The notes under the pieces were generated by a model, which saw only the letters and a program-made list of their open reading frames with translations, did not search any database and was not told the origin of the DNA. Made by a program: the position numbers and the translations under genes. DNA of 6,686 nucleotides from CAZIQY01 sp964541605 (lineage in GTDB: Bacteria; Desulfobacterota; Syntrophia; Syntrophales; UBA2185), in contig CAZIQY010000117.1 in NCBI GenBank assembly GCA_964541605.1, forward strand, positions 1-6,686. The letters are read 5' to 3'. Each line of letters opens with the position of its first letter. The stretch's first letter is position 1. Shown piece by piece: positions 1-6,060 of this stretch.

Positions 1-1777
1 CTATAAGAAAACAGAGGAGTTGTGGGAGATAAATAAAAGAAACCTCCCGTATCCGAAATCGGAAGTGCCGGTTGGTGCAGAAACTCAGAGATTAATAGAA
101 CACCACTACTTTTATTGGTATCAAATGTTCAATGGCCGGCAGCTGTTAGCTTTAAGTACACTATTGAAGGCGATTGATGAAGAAGGGAATCAGGTTCTCA
201 AGGAGATGCTGCTGAGTACGATGTTTCTTGTATTGGAAAGTAATAATCTCTTCACACGTTATCGTCCGGATGCTGATAAATCCGAAGGAGTTTTTGCACG
301 TCATGACTATCAACCAAAAGTAACAATTGCGGAGGGTAATGTTTGGGGAAGTGATTTTGGCAAGAATTCTCTACAAAAATGTTTCAATAAAATATTTGAA
401 GGAAAGCAATTCTGCCATGAAACGTTTGATCGAAAATTAGTTTTGAATCATCAAAAAGAAATGGAAATTGCTACTATTATGAGTTCTGAAATCATTCAAC
501 CTAAAATTACAGGTCTTATTCTATTTTCGAAATCTTCAAATGCGATACACGAGATCAATGAAGGAACCATAGATTATGTAATCACTGATCCGCCATATGC
601 CGGAAATGTGAATTACTCAGAACTTAGTGACTTTTTCTATGTTTGGCTGCGACTGATTATTAAAGAGCTTTATCCACATTTTCAACCAGAATACACACCG
701 AAAGTAGAGGAAGTCATTCAAAATAGAACCAGAGAAAAAACAGCACTGGATTTCCAGATTGGGTTGAAAGCAATATTTAGTGAAGCGAATAGGGTCTCAA
801 AATCCAATTCATCATTAATTTTTACATTTCATCATTCTGAAGGTTCCGCATGGGAATCTTTAATTGAGGCAGTTTGTGGTTCTGATTACTATATCGAAGC
901 TGTTTATCCAATACATGGAGAAGCAGAATCCTCACTCCACCTACAAAACAATGAAGCTATTTCATATGACTTGATACATGTTTGTCGAAAACGCGATCAT
1001 GGATCAACTTCCTCGAGAATGTCTTGGGCTACCATTCGCCAAGACATTCGCAGACGTGCACACGAGGAAGCACGTCTCATAGAAACCGGTCGCTACGGTA
1101 ATCAACCACTTACTCCATCAGATATCAATATCCTTCTCATTGGTAAATGCCTGGAGCTATACAGCAAGCATTATGGCACCATAGTCGATCACGAAGACAA
1201 ACCTGTCCCCCTGCATCGCGCTCTTGCAGAAATAAAGCTGCTTGTAGATCAGCTCGTGGCGAAAGACCGGCCTCTACCCACAGAACTGGAGGGACTTGAC
1301 CCTGTCTCCTCCGTCTATTTCACAACCTTGTACGCATATCAGGAAATCAGCGCCGATGAAATGAGCAAGAATACGCGGGGTATCATTGAGCCGGCGGAGC
1401 TGAAGGAACACGGATTGATAATTAAAGGCAGGGCAAACCGGGGAAGAAGCTTCGAGGTCAAACAACCGTCTGAACGAATGAATGATTTGAAGATGCTGTT
1501 CAGAGAGAAAACAGAAAATCAGACCAGGCTCTTTGAGGATCAGGAGAATTCCGCACTTCCACAGGGCATTCTTTTTGTCGATATCACGCACATACTGATC
1601 GGCACAGCGGAGATCGGTGAAAATGTCCGTCCTTGGCTTGAAAGGTTCAGTAGATGGCGCCCTCAAATCCGCGCAGCATTGGAATATCTGAGGAATAATC
1701 CCAGGGTTGCATTCAAGGATTCGGCCAGGAAGGTATTGAATTTGATGGATGAACGAACACTGTTTACAGAATTTTGA
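1..1777 (+). CDS. DUF1156/COG1743-type adenine-specific DNA methyltransferase, C-terminal part (5' end outside window)
   Basis: This is most of a DNA methyltransferase expected to transfer a methyl group from S-adenosylmethionine to adenine (N6) in DNA. The frame is open from base 2 with no stop before the edge, so the TTG at 20 is almost certainly an internal Leu codon and the gene starts outside the window. The catalytic DPPY motif is encoded at 587-598, in the context YVITDPPYAGNVNYSELSDF, followed by FFYVWLRL; this is characteristic of the DUF1156 family. FHHS at 827-838 is a second conserved segment of the fold. Family members usually run to about 900-1000 residues. The N-terminal DUF1156 domain and the SAM-binding glycine motif are therefore missing from view, not shown to be lost. 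The C-terminal 250 or so residues are a helical region without a motif I know. GC rises abruptly near base 1020. A BRO/DinD-like gene starts 12 bases downstream. The methylase call is secure; its target sequence is unknown. Confidence 0.88.
   Translation, partial: YKKTEELWEINKRNLPYPKSEVPVGAETQRLIEHHYFYWYQMFNGRQLLALSTLLKAIDEEGNQVLKEMLLSTMFLVLESNNLFTRYRPDADKSEGVFARHDYQPKVTIAEGNVWGSDFGKNSLQKCFNKIFEGKQFCHETFDRKLVLNHQKEMEIATIMSSEIIQPKITGLILFSKSSNAIHEINEGTIDYVITDPPYAGNVNYSELSDFFYVWLRLIIKELYPHFQPEYTPKVEEVIQNRTREKTALDFQIGLKAIFSEANRVSKSNSSLIFTFHHSEGSAWESLIEAVCGSDYYIEAVYPIHGEAESSLHLQNNEAISYDLIHVCRKRDHGSTSSRMSWATIRQDIRRRAHEEARLIETGRYGNQPLTPSDINILLIGKCLELYSKHYGTIVDHEDKPVPLHRALAEIKLLVDQLVAKDRPLPTELEGLDPVSSVYFTTLYAYQEISADEMSKNTRGIIEPAELKEHGLIIKGRANRGRSFEVKQPSERMNDLKMLFREKTENQTRLFEDQENSALPQGILFVDITHILIGTAEIGENVRPWLERFSRWRPQIRAALEYLRNNPRVAFKDSARKVLNLMDERTLFTEF
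1017..1049. repeat. Perfect 11-bp inverted repeat with 11-base loop inside the methylase gene
   Basis: The left arm GAATGTCTTGG (1017-1027) is exactly complementary to the right arm CCAAGACATTC (1039-1049), with an 11-base spacer. It lies in coding sequence (residues SRMSWATIRQDI). It also sits where the gene changes from AT-rich to balanced composition. It could form a stem-loop in mRNA or single-stranded DNA. A role as recombination seam, operator or attenuator is speculation. Confidence 0.7.
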
Positions 1778-1780
1778 AAA

Positions 1781-1786
1781 GAGGAG
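1781..1786 (+). promoter_or_regulatory. Ribosome binding site of the BRO/DinD-like gene
   Basis: GAGGAG lies 3 bases before the ATG at 1790, in the 12-base gap after the methylase stop codon (1775-1777). The match is strong and the spacing rather short. It fixes this ATG as the start, because the nearby ATG at 1794 is out of frame. The close packing suggests translational coupling to the methylase. Confidence 0.7.
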
Positions 1787-1789
1787 CTT

Positions 1790-2629
1790 ATGAATGACAT
1801 AGAGCTTTTTAAGCCGCGCGCCATCAGATCAGTATGGAATGAAGCTGATCAGAAAAGGTATTTTTCAGTGGCAGATGTCATCGTGGAGTTGACGGAATCG
1901 GTGAATCCAAAGGATTACATTAAAAAGATGCGTAAGCGCGATCCGGAATTGAATTCCAACTGGGGGACAATTTGTCCCCCCCTTGAAATGATCGCCGCTG
2001 ACGGTAAAAAACGCAAAGTACAATGCGCAAATGCTGAAGGGTTGTTGCGAATCATCCAATCAGTGCCGTCTCCCAAAGCCGAACCTTTCAAACGTTGGTT
2101 GGCAAGGGTCGGCTATGAACGACTCGAGGAAATAGAAAATCCTGAATTGGCCCAGGCACGTATGCGTGAGTTCTATAAGGCAAAGGGGTACAGCGATGAA
2201 TGGATTGAAAAACGGGTTCGCGGCATCGCAGTCAGGGACGAATTGACGAATGAGTGGAGCAAAAGAGGCGTTCGGAAAGGGAAGGAATATGCCGTTCTAA
2301 CCGCCGAAATCAGCAAGGCAACTTTTGGTTTGGTCCCCAGCGACTATAAGAAGCTCAAAGGTTTGTCGAAGCCCCAGGAAAACCTCCGCGATCACATGAC
2401 GGATTTGGAACTTATTTTTACCATGCTCGGAGAAGCAGCCACAACCGAGATAGCACGCAATAAAAATGCTCAAGGATTTCCTGAGAACGAACAAGCTGCA
2501 ATAAAAGGCGGTACGGTAGCCGGCAACGCCAGGAAAGAATTGGAAAGCAAATCCGGCAAAAAAGTCGTTACCAAACATAACTACAAAGAAATAACCGAAA
2601 AAAATATAAGAAAATTGGAAGGCGAATGA
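1790..2629 (+). CDS. BRO family N-terminal / DinD-like DNA-damage-inducible protein
   Basis: The 279-residue product resembles bacterial proteins annotated as BRO-N domain or DNA-damage-inducible protein D (DinD); E. coli DinD has a similar length, about 274 residues. The BRO-N-like part covers roughly residues 12-110. It starts with YFSVADVIVEL and includes GTICPPLEM (59-67) and the conserved stretch RIIQSVPSPKAEPFKRWLA (87-105). A second conserved block, NLRDHMTDLELIFTMLGE (198-215), belongs to the DinD-like C-terminal half. The extreme C-terminus is lysine-rich. BRO-N domains occur in phage antirepressors and baculovirus BRO proteins and are often DNA-binding; E. coli DinD has been reported to inhibit RecA-mediated strand exchange. 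In this position, between methylase and helicase, it may sense DNA stress or regulate the cluster, which is inference. I see no LexA-type box before it. The start is supported by GAGGAG. Family call is good, function uncertain. Confidence 0.85.
   Translation: MNDIELFKPRAIRSVWNEADQKRYFSVADVIVELTESVNPKDYIKKMRKRDPELNSNWGTICPPLEMIAADGKKRKVQCANAEGLLRIIQSVPSPKAEPFKRWLARVGYERLEEIENPELAQARMREFYKAKGYSDEWIEKRVRGIAVRDELTNEWSKRGVRKGKEYAVLTAEISKATFGLVPSDYKKLKGLSKPQENLRDHMTDLELIFTMLGEAATTEIARNKNAQGFPENEQAAIKGGTVAGNARKELESKSGKKVVTKHNYKEITEKNIRKLEGE
1945..1957. repeat. Short perfect palindrome GGAATT-G-AATTCC in the BRO/DinD-like gene
   Basis: Six-base arms GGAATT (1945-1950) and AATTCC (1952-1957) flank a single central G. 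It lies four bases before a second, longer palindrome and is coding (residues ELNS). Alone it would be unremarkable; the pairing is why it is listed. Confidence 0.5.
1962..1980. repeat. Perfect 9-bp palindrome GGGGGACAA-T-TTGTCCCCC in the BRO/DinD-like gene
   Basis: The arms at 1962-1970 and 1972-1980 are exact inverse complements around one central T. The DNA encodes part of the motif WGTICPP (residues 58-64), so the protein constraint may explain part of the symmetry. The form, an odd-length palindrome with a one-base centre, is also that of many repressor operators. An autoregulatory site is possible but unproven. Confidence 0.6.
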
Positions 2630-2680
2630 TTTAAGCCCGACGCATATCAAGCGCTGCAACATTGACCCAATCTCATCAAA

Positions 2681-2686
2681 AAAGGA
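2681..2686 (+). promoter_or_regulatory. Ribosome binding site of the 148-residue protein gene
   Basis: AAAGGA ends six bases before the ATG at 2693, an ordinary spacing. The ATG at 2688 is out of frame and soon meets a stop, so 2693 is the start. The rest of the 63-base gap (2630-2692) holds no convincing terminator or promoter. Confidence 0.65.
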
Positions 2687-2692
2687 TATGCT

Positions 2693-3139
2693 ATGCCTGG
2701 TTATCTTTTAGTAGAACATAACAGACTCTCACCTCCGAAGCCGGAGAATCAAGGAGTGAAGGCAAATTCAAGCAGAATAGGTTTCTTCGATTTTCTTCGT
2801 TCATTGGATAATGAAACCTTTCCCTATGATGAAAACAGCAGTCTGCTGGTCGTGGGAATCGAAGAGGTTCTTCTTGGAGCAAGACCGGGAATGGAAGAAG
2901 AAGCCATGCGGATCCGCGGTAAATTGAACCAGGCCGCCAATCTCTTTGACATGAGAAATTGCGCCGACATTCAAATCGTTTTCCGGCAGCCACTCATTCG
3001 GGGAGAGAAATTAAAAGTAGCTCATGTGACGCAAGAAATTCCGATCTATCTCATTTTCGGCTCGCCCGTCCCCGATACGATCAACGGGCAAACCGTATTT
3101 CGAACCGGTTCTTTTAATTTGACAGGCGCAGGATTTTAA
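2693..3139 (+). CDS. Uncharacterised 148-residue protein of the methylase-helicase cluster
   Basis: I do not recognise this family. The 148-residue product has no signal peptide and no membrane segment, so it is probably cytoplasmic. The first 30 or so residues are polar and proline-containing. The remainder looks like a compact alpha/beta fold: a hydrophobic strand-helix unit SSLLVVGIEEVLLGA (49-63), a charged helix around 66-84, a strand ADIQIVFRQP (91-100), then IPIYLIFGSP (116-125) and a C-terminal strand ending SFNLTGAGF. No catalytic or metal-binding motif is evident; the single cysteine (residue 90) rules out a zinc site within one chain. It has a good ribosome binding site and normal composition, and sits directly before the helicase in the same frame, 21 bases upstream of that start. 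A role as small partner or adaptor of the helicase is inferred from position only. That it is a real gene is well supported. Confidence 0.75.
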   Translation: MPGYLLVEHNRLSPPKPENQGVKANSSRIGFFDFLRSLDNETFPYDENSSLLVVGIEEVLLGARPGMEEEAMRIRGKLNQAANLFDMRNCADIQIVFRQPLIRGEKLKVAHVTQEIPIYLIFGSPVPDTINGQTVFRTGSFNLTGAGF

Positions 3140-3160
3140 CGACAAAGGCAGTGTGAATCA

Positions 3161-6013
3161 TTGATCAAAGAAAACACATTATACCAACCCAAGGTGGGTG
3201 AACGCGTCCGGATCATCGGCCGTGATGATCTTGGAATAGTGGAAGTGTACCGCGTCAGCGATGTCTTTGGAAGCTATCAGGCCGATGTAATGGTTGAAGA
3301 CGGTTCGGGCCGGCATCTTCACAGCTTTCCCATAGAGCGTCTTGAACCGGCTCCAGATCTGTGGGAACGGGTCAAGTCAGTCGATTTCGATGCCCCGCTT
3401 GATTTCCTTCTGAAACAGCTTTCGTTCCAGCTTCCGCTGCAGAACACGGGCGGTCAGATCTCAAACAGCCGCACGGATTTGCTGCCGCATCAGATCTTGC
3501 TGACCCGCGATGTCGTATCCCAGTCGCACCGCCGTCTTCTGATTGCGGATGAAGTCGGGCTGGGCAAAACCATCGAAATGGGCATGATTTTGCGTGAGCT
3601 CATTACCCGAAAGGAAGCGGATCGCATTCTGATTGTGACGCCGGCTGGTCTCGTCAAGAACTGGCAGAGTGAGCTGCGTGATGCATTTCGTCTCGATTTT
3701 GAAATTCTCGGCATTGATTTTTTGGATCATTCTTCGACCACATGGGAATCCAAACACCGCGTGATTGTATCCATCGATACCATTAAGCGCCCTCAGAGAA
3801 TGGAACGATTATTAAGCGGACCCCGCTGGGACATCGTCGTTTTCGATGAAGCGCATCATCTCAGCCGGATCCGGTATGGCAAAAAAATTCAACCGACTCT
3901 AAATTATAAATTCGCTGAAGCGATTAAAAATCATGTCCGTGATTTGTTTTTCCTCTCGGCCACGCCTCATCAGGGAAACGGCTTTCAGTTCTGGTCGTTG
4001 ATACAGCTTCTTGATGATACTCTGTTCGATTCGGAAGAATCGCTCTCGCAACATCGCGGTTTCCTGAGCAAGGTCATGATTCGGCGCACCAAACGTGAAG
4101 TGACAGATAAAGACGGCAATCCCATTTTCATGCGCCGTCAGGTTCACGCGCAGTCATTCCAATTGGCGATGCGGGAACAGGCATTTTATGACAAACTGAC
4201 TGAATATTTAAAAGATGGCTACACGCGTGCCGGCATTGGAGAAAATGCCGGGAAGACCACCAGCGAACAGCGGGCCATCGGCTTTGTGATGACCACGTTC
4301 CAAAAAATAATGTCTTCCAGCATGAGAGCCATACGTCAGGCGCTCAGGCGCCGTCTATTGGTGGTTTATACCCGTCAACAACTGGAACTGGAACATAAAC
4401 GCCGTAAAGCAACCTCCAGTGCCAGATTATCAGAGGAAATCCTCCGCATACAGGATGAGTTGCGTGTGCTGGCTTCTCAAATTGAAGGGATACCTTTGAC
4501 ACCTTCAAATCAGGCAGAAATTGATGCCTTTCTTGCACAAATGAAGCAGAAGGTGAGCCGTGCTGTACCGATACCGGATGAAATCACTGAATGGTCGCTT
4601 GACGGAGATGAGTCGGGCGACGAAGGTATCTATTATGACACCACCATACCCGATGAAGTGGATAAATTACAAAATCTTCTTCAGTTGATCCCGGAAAATA
4701 TCGACCGCAAGTTCGACACTCTTACACGCGCCATCGATACCATCCGCCTGGAAAATCCGCATGAAAAATTCGTTATTTTTACCCAGTACATCGAGACCCT
4801 TTACTTTCTGGAAGAGAAACTCAAAGAAATTTATGGAACAGAAAAAGTTGCGCATATCAAAGGCGGACCGTTGGATGAAAAGATAGAGGCCAACGAAAAA
4901 TTTTGGGATGAAAACGGGGCCCAATTCCTCATCTGCACTTCGGCAGGAGGAGAAGGCATCAACCTTCAAGCGGGGCATATCTTGTTTAACTACGATCTTC
5001 CGTGGAATCCCATGGCCGTGGAACAGCGCATTGGACGTCTGCATCGTTACGGCCAGAAAGACACCGTCCAGGTCTATAACCTTGTTGCAGAGGGTACTGT
5101 AGAAGAAAACATCTATCGAATGCTTGATGAAAAGTTGAAGGAAATTGCATTACAGATCGGCAAGATAGACGAAATGACCGGAGAGCCCCGCGAAGATTTC
5201 AAATCCGAAGTGTTGGGTTATATGGGTTCAGCGCCCAACTATCTTGAATGGTACAGAAACGCGCTTGTCAACAAGGATTATCAAAGAACGGCAAAGGAGA
5301 TTGAAGAAGCTCTGAGAAATGCCTTTCAGGCAATCGATGCCTTGAAAAACCTGACCATGGACTTGACGACGTTTAATCTTCAGGACTACTTGAATATCGA
5401 GGGAAATTTCTCACTGATTGATCTGAAACGGTTTGCCGAGGCTGCCATTATCCGCTTCGGAGGATCGATTTTGCCGAGAGAAGAATTTTTGCAGATCATT
5501 ACACCGCCAATGCTAATGAAGAATGCCAACGTCCTCAAAAAGTACGACTTGGTCACATTCAACCGTGATGCAGCGATGCGGAAACGTTCTGCGGAACTTC
5601 TTGGACTAGGTCATCCTTTGATCGACGCCTTGATCACCCAATGCCAGGAATTATCCGTCCCGGGAGATGTGTCTTTCTTGCCGCGCGCCGTTACAGAAAA
5701 TGATCCTTCTGCAATCATCACGACTCTGATTACAATCGATTTAGAAGGAGACAAACAGCACAAGGAAATGAAAATTATTCGCGTCAGTCCGACAGGGGAC
5801 GCTCATGTTATGCCTGATGAATGGTTGATGAACCGCCTGGAGAAAAACAACTTAGGGAAGGCTGCTGATCAAACACATCAAATGTTCCCTTGGGACAAAA
5901 TCCGTCAATCTTACGAAGGCGCCATCGGTGCGATACTCACACAAATCAAAGCTTCTCTTGAAAATCCCATAGGAGCCCGTGTCCGACTACTTGGCATAAG
6001 TGTTGTAGATTAA
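3161..6013 (+). CDS. SNF2/RapA-type DNA helicase-translocase, DISARM DrmD-like
   Basis: This 950-residue superfamily 2 ATPase would use ATP hydrolysis to translocate on double-stranded DNA. Residues 10-62 (KVGERVRIIGRDDLGIVEVY and on) look like a Tudor/SH3-like barrel, as at the RapA N-terminus. The ATPase follows: Walker A ADEVGLGKT (129-137, Lys136), DEAH (229-232), SAT (266-268), IRRTKREV (307-314). A charged helical insert at about 390-445, likely coiled coil, and an acidic stretch near 475-500 separate the lobes. Lobe two has FVIFTQY (537-543), TSAGGEGINLQ (593-603) and QRIGRLHRYGQ (622-632). About 320 further residues are helicase-specific and include LGLGHPLIDALI. All key residues are present. 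The TTG at 3161 is the likely start: no ATG lies between it and the in-frame stop at 3137-3139, and a weak AGG sits 12 bases upstream. Family members occur beside DNA methylases in phage-defence clusters; substrate and partners here are inferred. Confidence 0.92.
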   Translation: MIKENTLYQPKVGERVRIIGRDDLGIVEVYRVSDVFGSYQADVMVEDGSGRHLHSFPIERLEPAPDLWERVKSVDFDAPLDFLLKQLSFQLPLQNTGGQISNSRTDLLPHQILLTRDVVSQSHRRLLIADEVGLGKTIEMGMILRELITRKEADRILIVTPAGLVKNWQSELRDAFRLDFEILGIDFLDHSSTTWESKHRVIVSIDTIKRPQRMERLLSGPRWDIVVFDEAHHLSRIRYGKKIQPTLNYKFAEAIKNHVRDLFFLSATPHQGNGFQFWSLIQLLDDTLFDSEESLSQHRGFLSKVMIRRTKREVTDKDGNPIFMRRQVHAQSFQLAMREQAFYDKLTEYLKDGYTRAGIGENAGKTTSEQRAIGFVMTTFQKIMSSSMRAIRQALRRRLLVVYTRQQLELEHKRRKATSSARLSEEILRIQDELRVLASQIEGIPLTPSNQAEIDAFLAQMKQKVSRAVPIPDEITEWSLDGDESGDEGIYYDTTIPDEVDKLQNLLQLIPENIDRKFDTLTRAIDTIRLENPHEKFVIFTQYIETLYFLEEKLKEIYGTEKVAHIKGGPLDEKIEANEKFWDENGAQFLICTSAGGEGINLQAGHILFNYDLPWNPMAVEQRIGRLHRYGQKDTVQVYNLVAEGTVEENIYRMLDEKLKEIALQIGKIDEMTGEPREDFKSEVLGYMGSAPNYLEWYRNALVNKDYQRTAKEIEEALRNAFQAIDALKNLTMDLTTFNLQDYLNIEGNFSLIDLKRFAEAAIIRFGGSILPREEFLQIITPPMLMKNANVLKKYDLVTFNRDAAMRKRSAELLGLGHPLIDALITQCQELSVPGDVSFLPRAVTENDPSAIITTLITIDLEGDKQHKEMKIIRVSPTGDAHVMPDEWLMNRLEKNNLGKAADQTHQMFPWDKIRQSYEGAIGAILTQIKASLENPIGARVRLLGISVVD

Positions 6014-6060
6014 AATTTTTTTGCCTTTCATTCTTAATTCTTAATTCGTCATTTCTCCGT
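6014..6060. repeat. 47-base convergent intergenic gap with ATTCTTA tandem repeat
   Basis: The gap between the helicase stop and the stop of the facing transporter gene is very AT-rich. A 7-base unit ATTCTTA is repeated about 2.6 times at 6030-6047, and a run of seven T follows AAAA at 6016-6022. I find no GC-rich hairpin before the T run, so a rho-independent terminator is not supported. The gap coincides with a rise in GC on its right side and probably marks the edge of the defence cluster. Confidence 0.5.

Noticed and set aside
20..22. TTG at base 20 as the start of the methylase
   Set aside because: Codons from base 2 onward are open and continue the protein (YKKTEELWEIN). The DUF1156 family has several hundred more N-terminal residues, so this is an internal Leu codon.
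1274..1666. Minus-strand open frame opposite the methylase C-terminus
   Set aside because: It overlaps a well-supported coding region completely, shows no recognisable domain and looks like the antisense shadow of the methylase frame. The same applies to the minus-strand frames at 2297-2662, 2691-2993, 3461-3757 and 4667-5044.
1760..1769. CTGT-TT-ACAG before the BRO/DinD-like gene as a LexA box
   Set aside because: The arms match but the spacing is two bases where the classical gammaproteobacterial box has eight. It lies in methylase coding sequence and is short enough to be chance.
2662..2690. TTGACC-N17-GATATG as a promoter for the 148-residue gene
   Set aside because: The -10 match is poor, and a transcript would begin at or after the ATG at 2693, losing the good ribosome binding site.
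4027..4042. CGATTC-GGAA-GAATCG hairpin in the helicase gene
   Set aside because: A six-base stem with a GNRA-type loop, but short, fully coding and not near any gene boundary.
4336..4352. Tandem TCAGGCGC repeat and GGCGC/GCGCC hairpin in the helicase gene
   Set aside because: It encodes RQALRRR in an arginine-rich helix. Repeated Arg/Ala codons explain it and the stem is only five base pairs.
1..6013. Calling the locus a bona fide DISARM system
   Set aside because: The core drmA, drmB and drmC genes are not in the window, and the methylase looks like the DUF1156 type, not the usual DISARM methylases. Only a DISARM-like relation can be supported.
6014..6023. T run after the helicase stop as a rho-independent terminator
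   Set aside because: No GC-rich stem precedes the T run on either strand.
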